Of a stretch of 64,000 nucleotides of DNA, positions 26,522 to 33,961 are shown in pieces. The stretch is from GCA-003244245 sp050699955 (GTDB lineage: Bacteria; Actinomycetota; Actinomycetes; Mycobacteriales; Pseudonocardiaceae): contig JBOHGD010000013.1 in NCBI GenBank assembly GCA_050699955.1, forward strand, positions 42,496-106,495. Reading direction: 5' to 3'. Position 1 is the first letter of the stretch. Every line of letters starts with the position of its first letter. The notes beneath the pieces were generated by a model. The model saw only the letters and a program-made list of their open reading frames with translations, made no database searches and was not told where the DNA came from. The position numbers and the translations under genes were made by a program.

Positions 26522-28121
26522 GTGACGGACGCAAGCCGGAGGCTCGCCGGGCGCTAGCGGCTGGACGGCTCGCTCGGCCGGGGCGGCATGAGCGAGGTTT
26601 TCCATGGCTACGACGAGCGCCTGGACCGGCGGGTGGCGATCAAGCTGCTCCGCCCGCCGTCGGCATCGGTCCCGGCCGGCCCGGACAGCCCCGAGGCCGT
26701 GGAGATCCTCGATGCGCTGGAGCGCGACCGCAAGCGGTTCCTGCGCGAGATCCGCACCACCGCCCAGCTGGAGCACCCCGGCACGCCGGCCGTCTACGAC
26801 ACCGGCGTGGAGACCGGCCCCGACGGCGGCGTGCAGCTGTGGCTCGTCATGCAGCTGTTGCGTGGCTCGACCCTGGAAGCCGTGCTCGACCGGGCGGACT
26901 ACACCGCCGCGCCCCCGAGCCCGGCCTGGGCGGCGGCCATCGCGGCACAGATCGCGGCCGTGCTCGCCGATGTCCACCGCGTCGACATCGTCCACCGCGA
27001 CATCAAGCCGGCCAACGTGATGCTCGTCGACGGCGGCCTGGTGAAGGTGCTCGACTTCGGCATCGCCATCCTGCGCGGCGCGGGAGCCCTGCCGCGCCTG
27101 ACGCAGGTCGACCGGACCGTCGGCACCCCGGCGTACATGTCTCCGGAGCAGGGCCTCGGGCAGGTCGTGACGGCCGCGTCCGACGTCTACTCGCTCGGCT
27201 GCCTGCTCTGCGAGCTGCTCACCGGGGATCCGCCCTTCCACGGGACGGCAGACGTCTCGCTGCGGGCCCGTCACCTCCAATCGCCGGCACCGTCGATGCG
27301 GGAGCGGCGGGCCGACGTTCCCGCCGACGTCGACGTACTGGTCGCCGCGATGCTGGCGAAGGAGCCGCACGCGCGGCCGTCGGCTGAGGCGGTCTACCAC
27401 GCACTCCTGCCGTGGTCATCCCAGGCGGACGACACGGCGGGGGATGACGACCGCGACCCGACACGGCCATTCCGCCGGCCGTTGCTCGCCCCGCCGCCGC
27501 GCCGGCGGCAACCCGGACGGCACAGTCCGATCACCGAGGCCGAGGCAGCGCAGCTGCAGGCCGACGTCGAGGCGCTGCTCGACAACGACCAGCCGGCTGA
27601 GGCGATCAGACTCCTCGAGGACGGCGTCGAACGCGCCGGCCACGACCCCTTCGTCCAGCTGCGGTTGCGCCACTTCCTGGCAGCCGCGCTGTTCTATGCC
27701 GGGGAGTACACGCGCGCGGCGCCGCTGTTCGACGTCGTCGGACGCGACTACCGCCGGTACCTGGCGCCGTCGGACGCCTTCGTCCTCGACAGCTCCTACC
27801 CACGCGGGGCACGCCTACGCCGAGATCGGCGAACCGGACAAGGCCCTCGGATCCCGCTTCGCCCTCGCCCAGATGCTCGCCGCCGCCGGACGCGCCGACG
27901 AGGCACTGGCCGAACTCGAATCGGTCCGCCCGCTCCTGGCTGTTGCCTTCGGCGCTGACTCGACTCAGGTCCGCAACCTCGACAAGCACATTGACCGGCT
28001 GAGGTCGCTTAAGGAGCACAGCTTATCCCCGGGGGATGATGAGCTGGGCCGGTGTCCAGACGACGAGCGGCTCGTCCCACCAGCTCACGAAGAGTCGGGA
28101 CGCCCCAGATCGACGCGCTAG
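26522..28121 (+). pseudogene. Ser/Thr protein kinase with TPR-like tail, broken
   Basis: From GTG 26522 the frame reads VTDASRRLAGR, then TAG (26555-26557), then RLDGSLGRGGMSEVFHGYD, the kinase glycine loop; a Tyr or similar codon has become a stop. The next ATG (26588) lies inside the loop, so any product lacks part of it. The catalytic core is intact (IVHRDIKPANVML, LDFGIA, GTPAYMSPEQG). After the helical repeat region the frame is lost at 27799-27801 (CCC where CC is needed); the next frame continues HAGHAYAEIGEPDKAL to DSTQVRNLDKHIDRL. About 20 residues expected between DKAL and SRFALAQML also appear missing. Confidence 0.78.
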
Positions 28122-28561
28122 TGCGTCGGTGCGGGCTCCACCAGCTCGACCAGTACACCTCCGGCGTCCTTGGGGTGTACGAAGTTAATCTTCGAATCGG
28201 CGGTGCCCCTGCGGGCCGTCTCGTAGAGCAGCCGGACGCCGGCCGCGCGCAGTGCCGCCGTGGCGGCGTCGATGTCGCGCACCCGGTAGGCCAGTTGCTG
28301 AAGGCCGGGGCCGCGGCGGTCGAGGAACGTGGCGATGGTGGACTCCGGGCCCAGCGGAGCGAGCAGCTGGACGGCGGTGCCCGTGCCGGTGTCGCCGGGC
28401 GCGCGCAGCATGCCCTCGCGCACGCCCTGTTCCTCGTTGACCTCCTCGTGGGCCAGTTCCAGCCCGAAGGTGGCGCGGTGGAATGCCACGGCGGCGTCGA
28501 AGTCGGGCACCGCGATCCCCACATGGTCGATGGCGGTGATGAAGGGTTCGACCTGGTGCAT
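28118..28561 (-). CDS. mce: methylmalonyl-CoA epimerase
   Basis: Interconverts the (2S) and (2R) forms of methylmalonyl-CoA (and in this pathway ethylmalonyl-CoA). 147 residues, vicinal-oxygen-chelate fold: metal-ligand His in ITAIDHVGIAV, then VQLLAPLGPES, GLQQLAYRVRDID and KINFVHPKDAGGVLVELVE, with the second ligand His and Glu. ATG at 28561. It overlaps the 3' end of the dead kinase by four bases. Divergent from the thiolase across 139 bases. Confidence 0.94.
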   Translation of the reverse strand: MHQVEPFITAIDHVGIAVPDFDAAVAFHRATFGLELAHEEVNEEQGVREGMLRAPGDTGTGTAVQLLAPLGPESTIATFLDRRGPGLQQLAYRVRDIDAATAALRAAGVRLLYETARRGTADSKINFVHPKDAGGVLVELVEPAPTH

Positions 28562-28700
28562 AGGGGCAGCCTACGAAGTGGCGGCCGGTCTGTGGTGTGC
28601 TCGTTCTCACCAGGGTGGGCGGGCCATGGTGCGAGGTATGGTCCGCTGACAGGCCCTCATCCGGTCTGATCGGCCCGCTCGTCACGCCGGAGGTCGCACC

Positions 28701-29900
28701 ATGACCCCATCCGTCATCGTCGCCGGAGCCCGCACCCCGATGGGGCGGTTGCTCGGCGCGCTCAAGGACTTCTCCGCCGCTCAGCTGGGCGGCATCGCCA
28801 TCAAGAGTGCCCTCGAACGAGCGGGGGTGGCCCCCGGGCAGGTGCAGTACGTGATCATGGGCCAGGTGCTCACCGCGGGCGCGGGTCAGATCCCGGCCCG
28901 CCAGGCCGCCGTGCTCGCCGGGATCGGCATGGACGTGCCCGCCCTGACCATCAACAAGGTGTGCCTGTCCGGGCTCAACGCCATCGTGCTGGCCGACCAG
29001 CTGATCCGCACCGGCGAGTTCGACATCGTCGTGGCCGGTGGGCAGGAGTCGATGACCCAGGCGCCGCATCTGCTGCCGACATCGCGTTCCGGGTTCAAGT
29101 ACGGCGACGTCACGATGCTCGACCACCTGGCCCATGACGGCCTGTACGACTCGTTCGACCAGGTCTCGATGGGTGCCTCCACCGAGAAGCACAACACCCG
29201 GTATCAGCTCACCCGCCAGGACCAGGACGAGTTCGCCGCGCGGTCGCACCAGCGGGCGGGGCGGGCGGCGGCAGGCGGCCTGTTCGCCGAGGAGATCACC
29301 CCGGTGACCGTGTCGCGACGCAAGGGTGACCCGGTCGTGGTGGACGCCGACGAGGGCATCCGGCCGGACACCACCGCCGAGGGGCTGGGCACACTCCGTC
29401 CGGCGTTCTCCGCCGACGGCACGATCACGGCAGGCTCGGCGTCGCCGATCAGCGACGGAGCGGCGGCGGTCGTGGTGATGAGCCGGGCCAAGGCCGAGGA
29501 GCTCGGGCTCGACTGGCTGGCCGAGATCGGCGCGCACGGCATGGTCGCCGGCCCGGACGACTCCAGCCTGCACGAGCAGCCGGCCAATGCGGTGCTGGTG
29601 GCCTGCCGCAAGGAGCGCATGGAGCCCGCCGACCTGGACATCGTCGAGATCAACGAGGCATTCGCCGCGGTGGGCGTCGTCTCGACCCGTAAGCTGGGAA
29701 TCGACCCGGAGCGGGTGAACCCGAACGGTGGTGCGATCGCGCTGGGCCACCCGATCGGGGCTTCCGGAGCGCGGCTCGCGCTGCATCTGGCGCTGGAGCT
29801 ACGCCGGCGCGGCGGTGGCGTGGGTGCGGCCGCGCTGTGCGGCGGCGGTGGCCAGGGTGACGCACTCATCCTGCGAGTCCCCGGTGACGACGACACGTGA
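28701..29900 (+). CDS. acetyl-CoA C-acetyltransferase (thiolase)
   Basis: Condenses two acetyl-CoA to acetoacetyl-CoA, or the reverse. 399 residues. The three catalytic elements are present: acyl-accepting Cys in NKVCLSGLNAI (about residue 91), His in GGAIALGHPIGASG and Cys in AALCGGGGQGDAL. First enzyme of the route to crotonyl-CoA. Its stop overlaps the meaB GTG by four bases, so the two are coupled. Confidence 0.94.
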   Translation: MTPSVIVAGARTPMGRLLGALKDFSAAQLGGIAIKSALERAGVAPGQVQYVIMGQVLTAGAGQIPARQAAVLAGIGMDVPALTINKVCLSGLNAIVLADQLIRTGEFDIVVAGGQESMTQAPHLLPTSRSGFKYGDVTMLDHLAHDGLYDSFDQVSMGASTEKHNTRYQLTRQDQDEFAARSHQRAGRAAAGGLFAEEITPVTVSRRKGDPVVVDADEGIRPDTTAEGLGTLRPAFSADGTITAGSASPISDGAAAVVVMSRAKAEELGLDWLAEIGAHGMVAGPDDSSLHEQPANAVLVACRKERMEPADLDIVEINEAFAAVGVVSTRKLGIDPERVNPNGGAIALGHPIGASGARLALHLALELRRRGGGVGAAALCGGGGQGDALILRVPGDDDT

Positions 29901-30925
29901 GCCGCCGGGCACTGGACGTCGATGATCTGGTGGTCCGCGCCCGGTCGGGACAGCCGCGGGCGGTCGCCCGGCTGATCTCGCTGGTCGAGGACGGCGCTCC
30001 GGAACTGCGGGACGTCGCCCGCGCACTGGCTCCCTACACCGGGCGGGCCCAGGTCGTCGGCATCACGGGCGCGCCCGGGGTCGGTAAGTCGACCTCGACG
30101 AACCTGCTGGTCACCGCCTTGCGAACAGCGGGGAAGAAGGTCGGCGTGCTCGCCGTCGACCCGTCCTCCCCGTTCTCCGGTGGTGCACTGCTCGGTGACC
30201 GGGTGCGGATGCAGGACCACGCTCTGGACGATGGGGTGTTCATCCGCTCGATGGCGGCCCGGGGCCACCTGGGTGGCATCGCCTGGGCCACCCCGCAGGC
30301 GCTGCGGGTACTCGACGCCGCGGGCTGCGACGTGGTGCTGGTGGAGACCGTCGGGGTGGGACAGTCCGAGGTGGAGGTCGTCTCGCTGGCCGACACCACC
30401 GTGGTGCTGCTGGCGCCGGGGATGGGCGACGGGATCCAGGCCGCCAAGGCCGGCATCCTCGAGGTCGCCGACGTCTTCGTGGTGAACAAGGCCGACCGGG
30501 ACGGTGCCGACCAGACCATCCGGGATCTCAAGTACATGATCTCGCTCGGCCGGCGGGAGAAGGAGGGCGCGAGCTGGCGGCCGCCGATCGTGCGCACCGT
30601 CGCCAGCAAGGGCGAGGGTATCGACGACCTCGCCGACGCCATCGAGCAGCACCGTGACTGGATGATCGCCCACGGGGAGTTGGACCAGCACAGGCAGCGC
30701 AGGGCGGAGGCCGAGATCGAGGCCATCGCACTGGAGCGGTTGCGTCAGAGGCTCGGTGACATCCGGCGCGGTAGCGGTGTATCGGGGGGCGTATCCGGGG
30801 GGCTGCCCGAGCTGGCCAAACGAGTCGTCGCCGGTGAGCTCGACAGTTACCGCGCCGCCGACGAGCTGATCGCAGAGCTCGGCGTCGAGCCGCTCCAGAT
30901 ATGTATTGAGCGGTCCACAGAGTAG
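29897..30925 (+). CDS. meaB: mutase-associated GTPase MeaB
   Basis: G3E GTPase that loads and protects adenosylcobalamin on acyl-CoA mutases. 342 residues. P-loop GAPGVGKST is near residue 57, then VLAVDPSSPFSGGALLGDR, VETVGVGQSEVEV (Walker B region) and VVNKADRDGAD (NKxD). It is the expected partner of the two mutases in this window. GTG start overlapping the thiolase. A small inverted repeat (agtagt-ggc-actact, 30921-30935) spans its stop codon. Confidence 0.93.
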   Translation: MSRRALDVDDLVVRARSGQPRAVARLISLVEDGAPELRDVARALAPYTGRAQVVGITGAPGVGKSTSTNLLVTALRTAGKKVGVLAVDPSSPFSGGALLGDRVRMQDHALDDGVFIRSMAARGHLGGIAWATPQALRVLDAAGCDVVLVETVGVGQSEVEVVSLADTTVVLLAPGMGDGIQAAKAGILEVADVFVVNKADRDGADQTIRDLKYMISLGRREKEGASWRPPIVRTVASKGEGIDDLADAIEQHRDWMIAHGELDQHRQRRAEAEIEAIALERLRQRLGDIRRGSGVSGGVSGGLPELAKRVVAGELDSYRAADELIAELGVEPLQICIERSTE

Positions 30926-31251
30926 TGGCACTACTGCCTGTGCCAGTCGGGTGACGGATGTACTCGAGCCGACGCGAAATAGGGTCGAACAGTACGCAGT
31001 CTTGTTATCCCAAGTGACTTGTGAATCGCGTCCAGACCCTTCCCAGCTTACCTCAGGAGCTCTGATGGCAGGACCCTGATCCGATACTCCACCATCGACA
31101 CGTCTGGGTGACCCCGTGCGGATGCCGTCAAAACGTGCCGCAGAACTGGCGGGCATCAGATGTATCTGACCCATCACGATGTGCTCTACACTCACTCGGA
31201 GGAAGGGGTGGCAGCACCATCGTGGTGCTGCCAGTGCGATGCCCGTGACTG
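30926..31251. other. 326-base intergenic region
   Basis: Between meaB and the LuxR-type gene. Less GC-rich than the flanks. No gene seen; carries the strong inverted repeat at 31209-31233. Confidence 0.5.
31209..31233. promoter_or_regulatory. perfect 11-base inverted repeat upstream of luxR-type gene
   Basis: TGGCAGCACCA-tcg-TGGTGCTGCCA, arms of 11 bases with a three-base loop, ending 19 bases before the GTG at 31252 and 43 before the GTG at 31276. It could be an operator for the downstream regulator or a leader hairpin. No T-run follows. Confidence 0.5.
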
Positions 31252-31758
31252 GTGTCGCGCGAGGCGCAGGGGGATGTGTTTACAGTGGTGTCCAGCTCTG
31301 GCGCCGCCGGTGCCGGGAGCTGTGGTGGTGACCGGATCGGCGGTTTCGATAGCATTGAATCAGCCGTGCGTAACCTCGTGCAGCTGATACGTGGGCAGCG
31401 CCCACCGCCTCCGAACGGGATCCTGCTCGACCTGCAGGTCGATAATGTGCGGTGCCGGGTCGAGACGGTCGGGTCCACGTCGGCGGCGGCGGTGGTGCCG
31501 GTCGGCAGCCCACTCAGCCGACGTGAGACGGAAGTCGCACGCATGGTCGCCCAGGGCTATCCGAACAAGACCATCGCCGCGGTGCTCGAGATCAGTTCCT
31601 TCACGGTGTCGTCCTATCTCCGTAGGATCTTCGCCAAGCTCGGGGTGAATTCGCGTGCCGCGATGGTGGCCCAAGCGCTGGAGAATCGTCTGCTGCCCGG
31701 GCCCGTCACGCGGGCCAACCCGGACGAGGTCGATCCGTCGCCCGACGAGACTCCTTAG
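31252..31758 (+). CDS. LuxR-type HTH regulator, short N-terminus
   Basis: 168-residue protein with a C-terminal LuxR/FixJ DNA-binding domain (about residues 87-145): PLSRRETEVARMVAQGYPNK, ISSFTVSSYLRRIFAKLGV. The N-terminal 85 residues have no receiver domain signature (no phosphorylatable Asp pattern seen) and I do not recognise them. Two GTG starts are possible: 31252, or 31276, which has a gcaggggg purine run just before it. Stand-alone transcription unit. Confidence 0.75.
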   Translation: MSREAQGDVFTVVSSSGAAGAGSCGGDRIGGFDSIESAVRNLVQLIRGQRPPPPNGILLDLQVDNVRCRVETVGSTSAAAVVPVGSPLSRRETEVARMVAQGYPNKTIAAVLEISSFTVSSYLRRIFAKLGVNSRAAMVAQALENRLLPGPVTRANPDEVDPSPDETP

Positions 31759-32018
31759 GATTCGCAGGCTCGCGGCCCGGGGGACCCGACTGCCCGGCGA
31801 GCCCTGACCGCCTCCGCCGAACCGTCGGCCGGACGACGGTATCGGGTACATATTCGGTCGTCCTCCGGTATGCCACCACAGGTGGGTGTAACACCATTGT
31901 GTGAGCACAAAGCAGCGAGTAGGCGGGTCGGTCCCAGGTCTTTAGTCTCGAACACAGGCCGACGACTATCAAGAAAGTACCGTAATGAGAAGTCGCGGCA
32001 ACGTTTGAGTTCGAGGAC

Positions 32019-32043
32019 GAGCTCACATTCACACGGTGAGCTC
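32019..32043. repeat. inverted repeat upstream of amidase unit
   Basis: Perfect 8-base arms gagctcac / gtgagctc with a nine-base loop. Possible operator. Confidence 0.35.
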
Positions 32044-32077
32044 GGGGGCGACGGCCCGGGAGCCCTGCGGAGGGGTC

Positions 32078-32112
32078 GCCGGCTCGCTCGACGACGGCGC
32101 AGGCGAGCCGGC
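32078..32112. repeat. hairpin just before the amidase unit RBS
   Basis: Perfect 10-base arms gccggctcgc / gcgagccggc with a 15-base loop, ending 14 bases before an AGGAGG ribosome site. In RNA it would be a stable stem close to the RBS. Confidence 0.4.
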
Positions 32113-32138
32113 AGACGTAGGCATTCAGGAGGCTGGCC

Positions 32139-32297
32139 GTGACTGATCTCAGTCCGGACGGGGAGCTGCTCGCCGCCGTCCGCGCACTCGGCGAAGTGCG
32201 CGAACCGGACGGAGCGGTTCGGGCCTGGGCGCCGTGGAGTTGGACGTCGAGGACAACGAGGCCTCAGATCGGCGGCCGAGATGATCCCCACGGCTAA
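32139..32297 (+). CDS. small unknown protein before the amidase
   Basis: 52-residue frame with GTG start six bases after a perfect AGGAGG, the best ribosome site in this region. The first 28 residues (TDLSPDGELLAAVRALGEV...) look like a normal acidic helical protein; the rest is Trp/Arg/Thr-rich and looks out of frame, so a frameshift is possible. It overlaps the amidase start by 17 bases and may couple its translation. Not recognised. Confidence 0.4.
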   Translation: MTDLSPDGELLAAVRALGEVREPDGAVRAWAPWSWTSRTTRPQIGGRDDPHG

Positions 32298-33159
32298 TCA
32301 CTCCAGCCGCATGGGGGCACGTGTCCGGCTGGTGGTGCTGCACACCACCGAAGGCGCTCGCGACGTCGACTCTCTCGGCGCCTATTTCCAGCGCGTCGAC
32401 AACGTCTCCTACCACGGCGCGATGGATGACCAGCGCTTCGAGTCCTACGTCAACTACTCCGAAGCAAGCTGGTCGATCCTGTCCGCGAACCCGTACACCG
32501 ACAACGCCGCGTTCTGTGCGTTCTCCGACTGGGACCACGCCGAATGGCTACGTCACCCCCGCATGCTCGAGCTGGGCGCCGCCTGGGTCGCCGCTCGCTG
32601 CGTGGCCCGTTGCCTGCCCATCCGCCGTGTGACCCTGCCCGAGGTGGCCGCCGCGGCGCGCGACCCCCGCCATCCCGGCGGGGTGATCATGCACCGGGAC
32701 TACACGTGGGCCACTGGTGATGGCACCCACACCGACTGCGGGAACGGCCTGCCCTGGGACGTCATCCTCACTCGCGCTCAGGACATCGCAGGCGGCGGCT
32801 CCCCGCCACCGCCGTCGGACACCCGCTCCCGTCGCCGAGAGGACAACACCATGGAACTGCCCGCCACCCCCGCCCGTATCGACATGCAGATCCCGACCGA
32901 CGTCGTGGGGGGTTGGTGCGGTGCCGCGAACCTGCTGCTCACGGCGAACACCGGCGGCGCGAAGGTCTACGGCGTCTTCGCCGTCGCCGATCGCGGGTCC
33001 ACCGCACCGCTGGTCACCGAACTGCTCAACAATCCCGGCGGGCAGGACTTCGCCCAGTGGTGGCCGCTGAAGAAAACGCTGGCCGCAGGCACCACCAGCG
33101 TGATCGTCAACTACACAGCGGCGACCGGGATGGTCGCCCGCATCGAGTACGAGCACTGA
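32281..33159 (+). CDS. phage-type N-acetylmuramoyl-L-alanine amidase
   Basis: Peptidoglycan amidase of the Amidase_2/T7-lysozyme fold, cleaving the bond between MurNAc and L-Ala. 292 residues: catalytic domain about 14-170, Pro-rich linker about 172-190, then a C-terminal beta-rich domain of about 100 residues that I do not recognise. Candidate zinc ligands are H21 (VVLHTTEGA), H138 (IMHRDYTW) and C153 (THTDCGNG). No signal peptide. The pattern is like lysin A proteins of actinophages. No other phage gene adjoins it, so it is either a domesticated lysin or a prophage remnant. Confidence 0.8.
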   Translation: MIPTANHSSRMGARVRLVVLHTTEGARDVDSLGAYFQRVDNVSYHGAMDDQRFESYVNYSEASWSILSANPYTDNAAFCAFSDWDHAEWLRHPRMLELGAAWVAARCVARCLPIRRVTLPEVAAAARDPRHPGGVIMHRDYTWATGDGTHTDCGNGLPWDVILTRAQDIAGGGSPPPPSDTRSRRREDNTMELPATPARIDMQIPTDVVGGWCGAANLLLTANTGGAKVYGVFAVADRGSTAPLVTELLNNPGGQDFAQWWPLKKTLAAGTTSVIVNYTAATGMVARIEYEH

Positions 33160-33201
33160 GCACGTCGACTCGCTTCGGTGGGCCGCGAGGCCTGCCGCAC
33201 G

Positions 33202-33714
33202 TCAGCGCGGGTCGGTGAAGTCGCCTGCCGCGCGCCGGACCTGGGTGAGTAGCACGGTGAGCTGCGCGGTGTGCTCCGCGTTCAGCCCGACGAGGCCGAA
33301 GTCGATGTCGGTGAGCGCTACCGTGGCCGACTTCTGGCGTTGCCTGCCCGCTTCGGTGATGGCGACCAGGGTGGTGCGCCGGTCCGTGGGGTGCGGGGCG
33401 CGCTCGACCAGATGCTCGGCCTCCAGCCGGTCGACGATGTTGGTCACGCTGGTCGGGTGCAGCTGCAGCCGCTGGCCCATCACCTTCATCGGCAGAGTGC
33501 CCTGACGGGAGAACAGCAGCAGCACCAGCGCCTCGTATCTGGCGAAGGTCAGGCTGTGCGGGCGCAATGCGGCGTCCACCGCGGATTGCAGGATCTGTTG
33601 CACGCGCATGACGTTGGTGACTGCGGCCATCGTCGCGGCAGGGCCGATCCGTTCTTGCCACAGCTGCGCGGCGCGATCTATCGGGTCGAAGGACAGCGGG
33701 TGATGCGACGACAT
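33202..33714 (-). CDS. MarR-family transcriptional regulator
   Basis: 170-residue winged-helix regulator. DNA-binding region about residues 65-125: MKVMGQRLQLHPTSVTNIVDRLEAEHLVER then RRTTLVAITEAGR (read in parts). ATG at 33714 chosen; the open frame continues far upstream opposite icmA without similarity. It is divergent from the mutase gene across 200 bases containing a candidate operator, and probably controls it in response to an acyl-CoA or acid. Confidence 0.87.
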   Translation of the reverse strand: MSSHHPLSFDPIDRAAQLWQERIGPAATMAAVTNVMRVQQILQSAVDAALRPHSLTFARYEALVLLLFSRQGTLPMKVMGQRLQLHPTSVTNIVDRLEAEHLVERAPHPTDRRTTLVAITEAGRQRQKSATVALTDIDFGLVGLNAEHTAQLTVLLTQVRRAAGDFTDPR

Positions 33715-33865
33715 GGGTGAACCGTAGCGGCTGTCCGGTGGATTCCCGATCCCCGCGGGCGCCGGTGGTGCGATCGTGCCTGGAACCGGACCGCCTGGAG
33801 ATGATTCGGCGTCGCTCCCGCCGGCGGCGAGTCGGGGCCTGTGATGCGAGGCACCCTGGCGAAAC

Positions 33866-33882
33866 TTAGTTGGACGTCCTAA
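33866..33882. promoter_or_regulatory. candidate MarR operator
   Basis: TTAGTTGGACGTCCTAA, centred on the perfect palindrome GGACGTCC, in the MarR-mutase divergent region. It resembles the TTAGTTGGACGTCCAACTAA type sites of related regulators but the right half is imperfect. A second ACGTCGGACGT lies just downstream. Confidence 0.45.
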
Positions 33883-33916
33883 CGTCGGACGTAACACTTC
33901 TGCCCGGGAGGCTCCC

Positions 33917-33961
33917 ATGACCACTGCCGACGTACTTGGTCCCGCGGAGGCTGCGTCATGA
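33917..33961 (+). CDS. 14-residue leader ORF coupled to the mutase gene
   Basis: ATG 33917 with cgggagg six bases upstream opens MTTADVLGPAEAAS, whose stop overlaps the mutase ATG by four bases (ATGA at 33958). The mutase start itself has gcggagg ten bases upstream. The leader may set translation of the mutase; its peptide has no run of a regulatory amino acid. Too short for similarity to prove it. Confidence 0.4.
   Translation: MTTADVLGPAEAAS

Larger units (their letters stand above)
31759..32138. other. 380-base intergenic region with two hairpins
   Basis: Between the LuxR-type gene and the amidase unit. Its middle part (about 31880-32030) is visibly AT-richer. Two inverted repeats (32019-32043 and 32078-32112) lie near the right end, followed by a perfect AGGAGG at 32127. 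No gene seen before that. Confidence 0.5.

Noticed and set aside
26588..27958. Treating the kinase as an intact gene starting at ATG 26588.
   Set aside because: The ATG falls inside the glycine loop, the conserved N-terminus lies upstream across a TAG, and the C-terminus runs out of frame.
30921..30935. Six-base inverted repeat at the meaB stop as a terminator.
   Set aside because: The stem is too short and no T-run follows.
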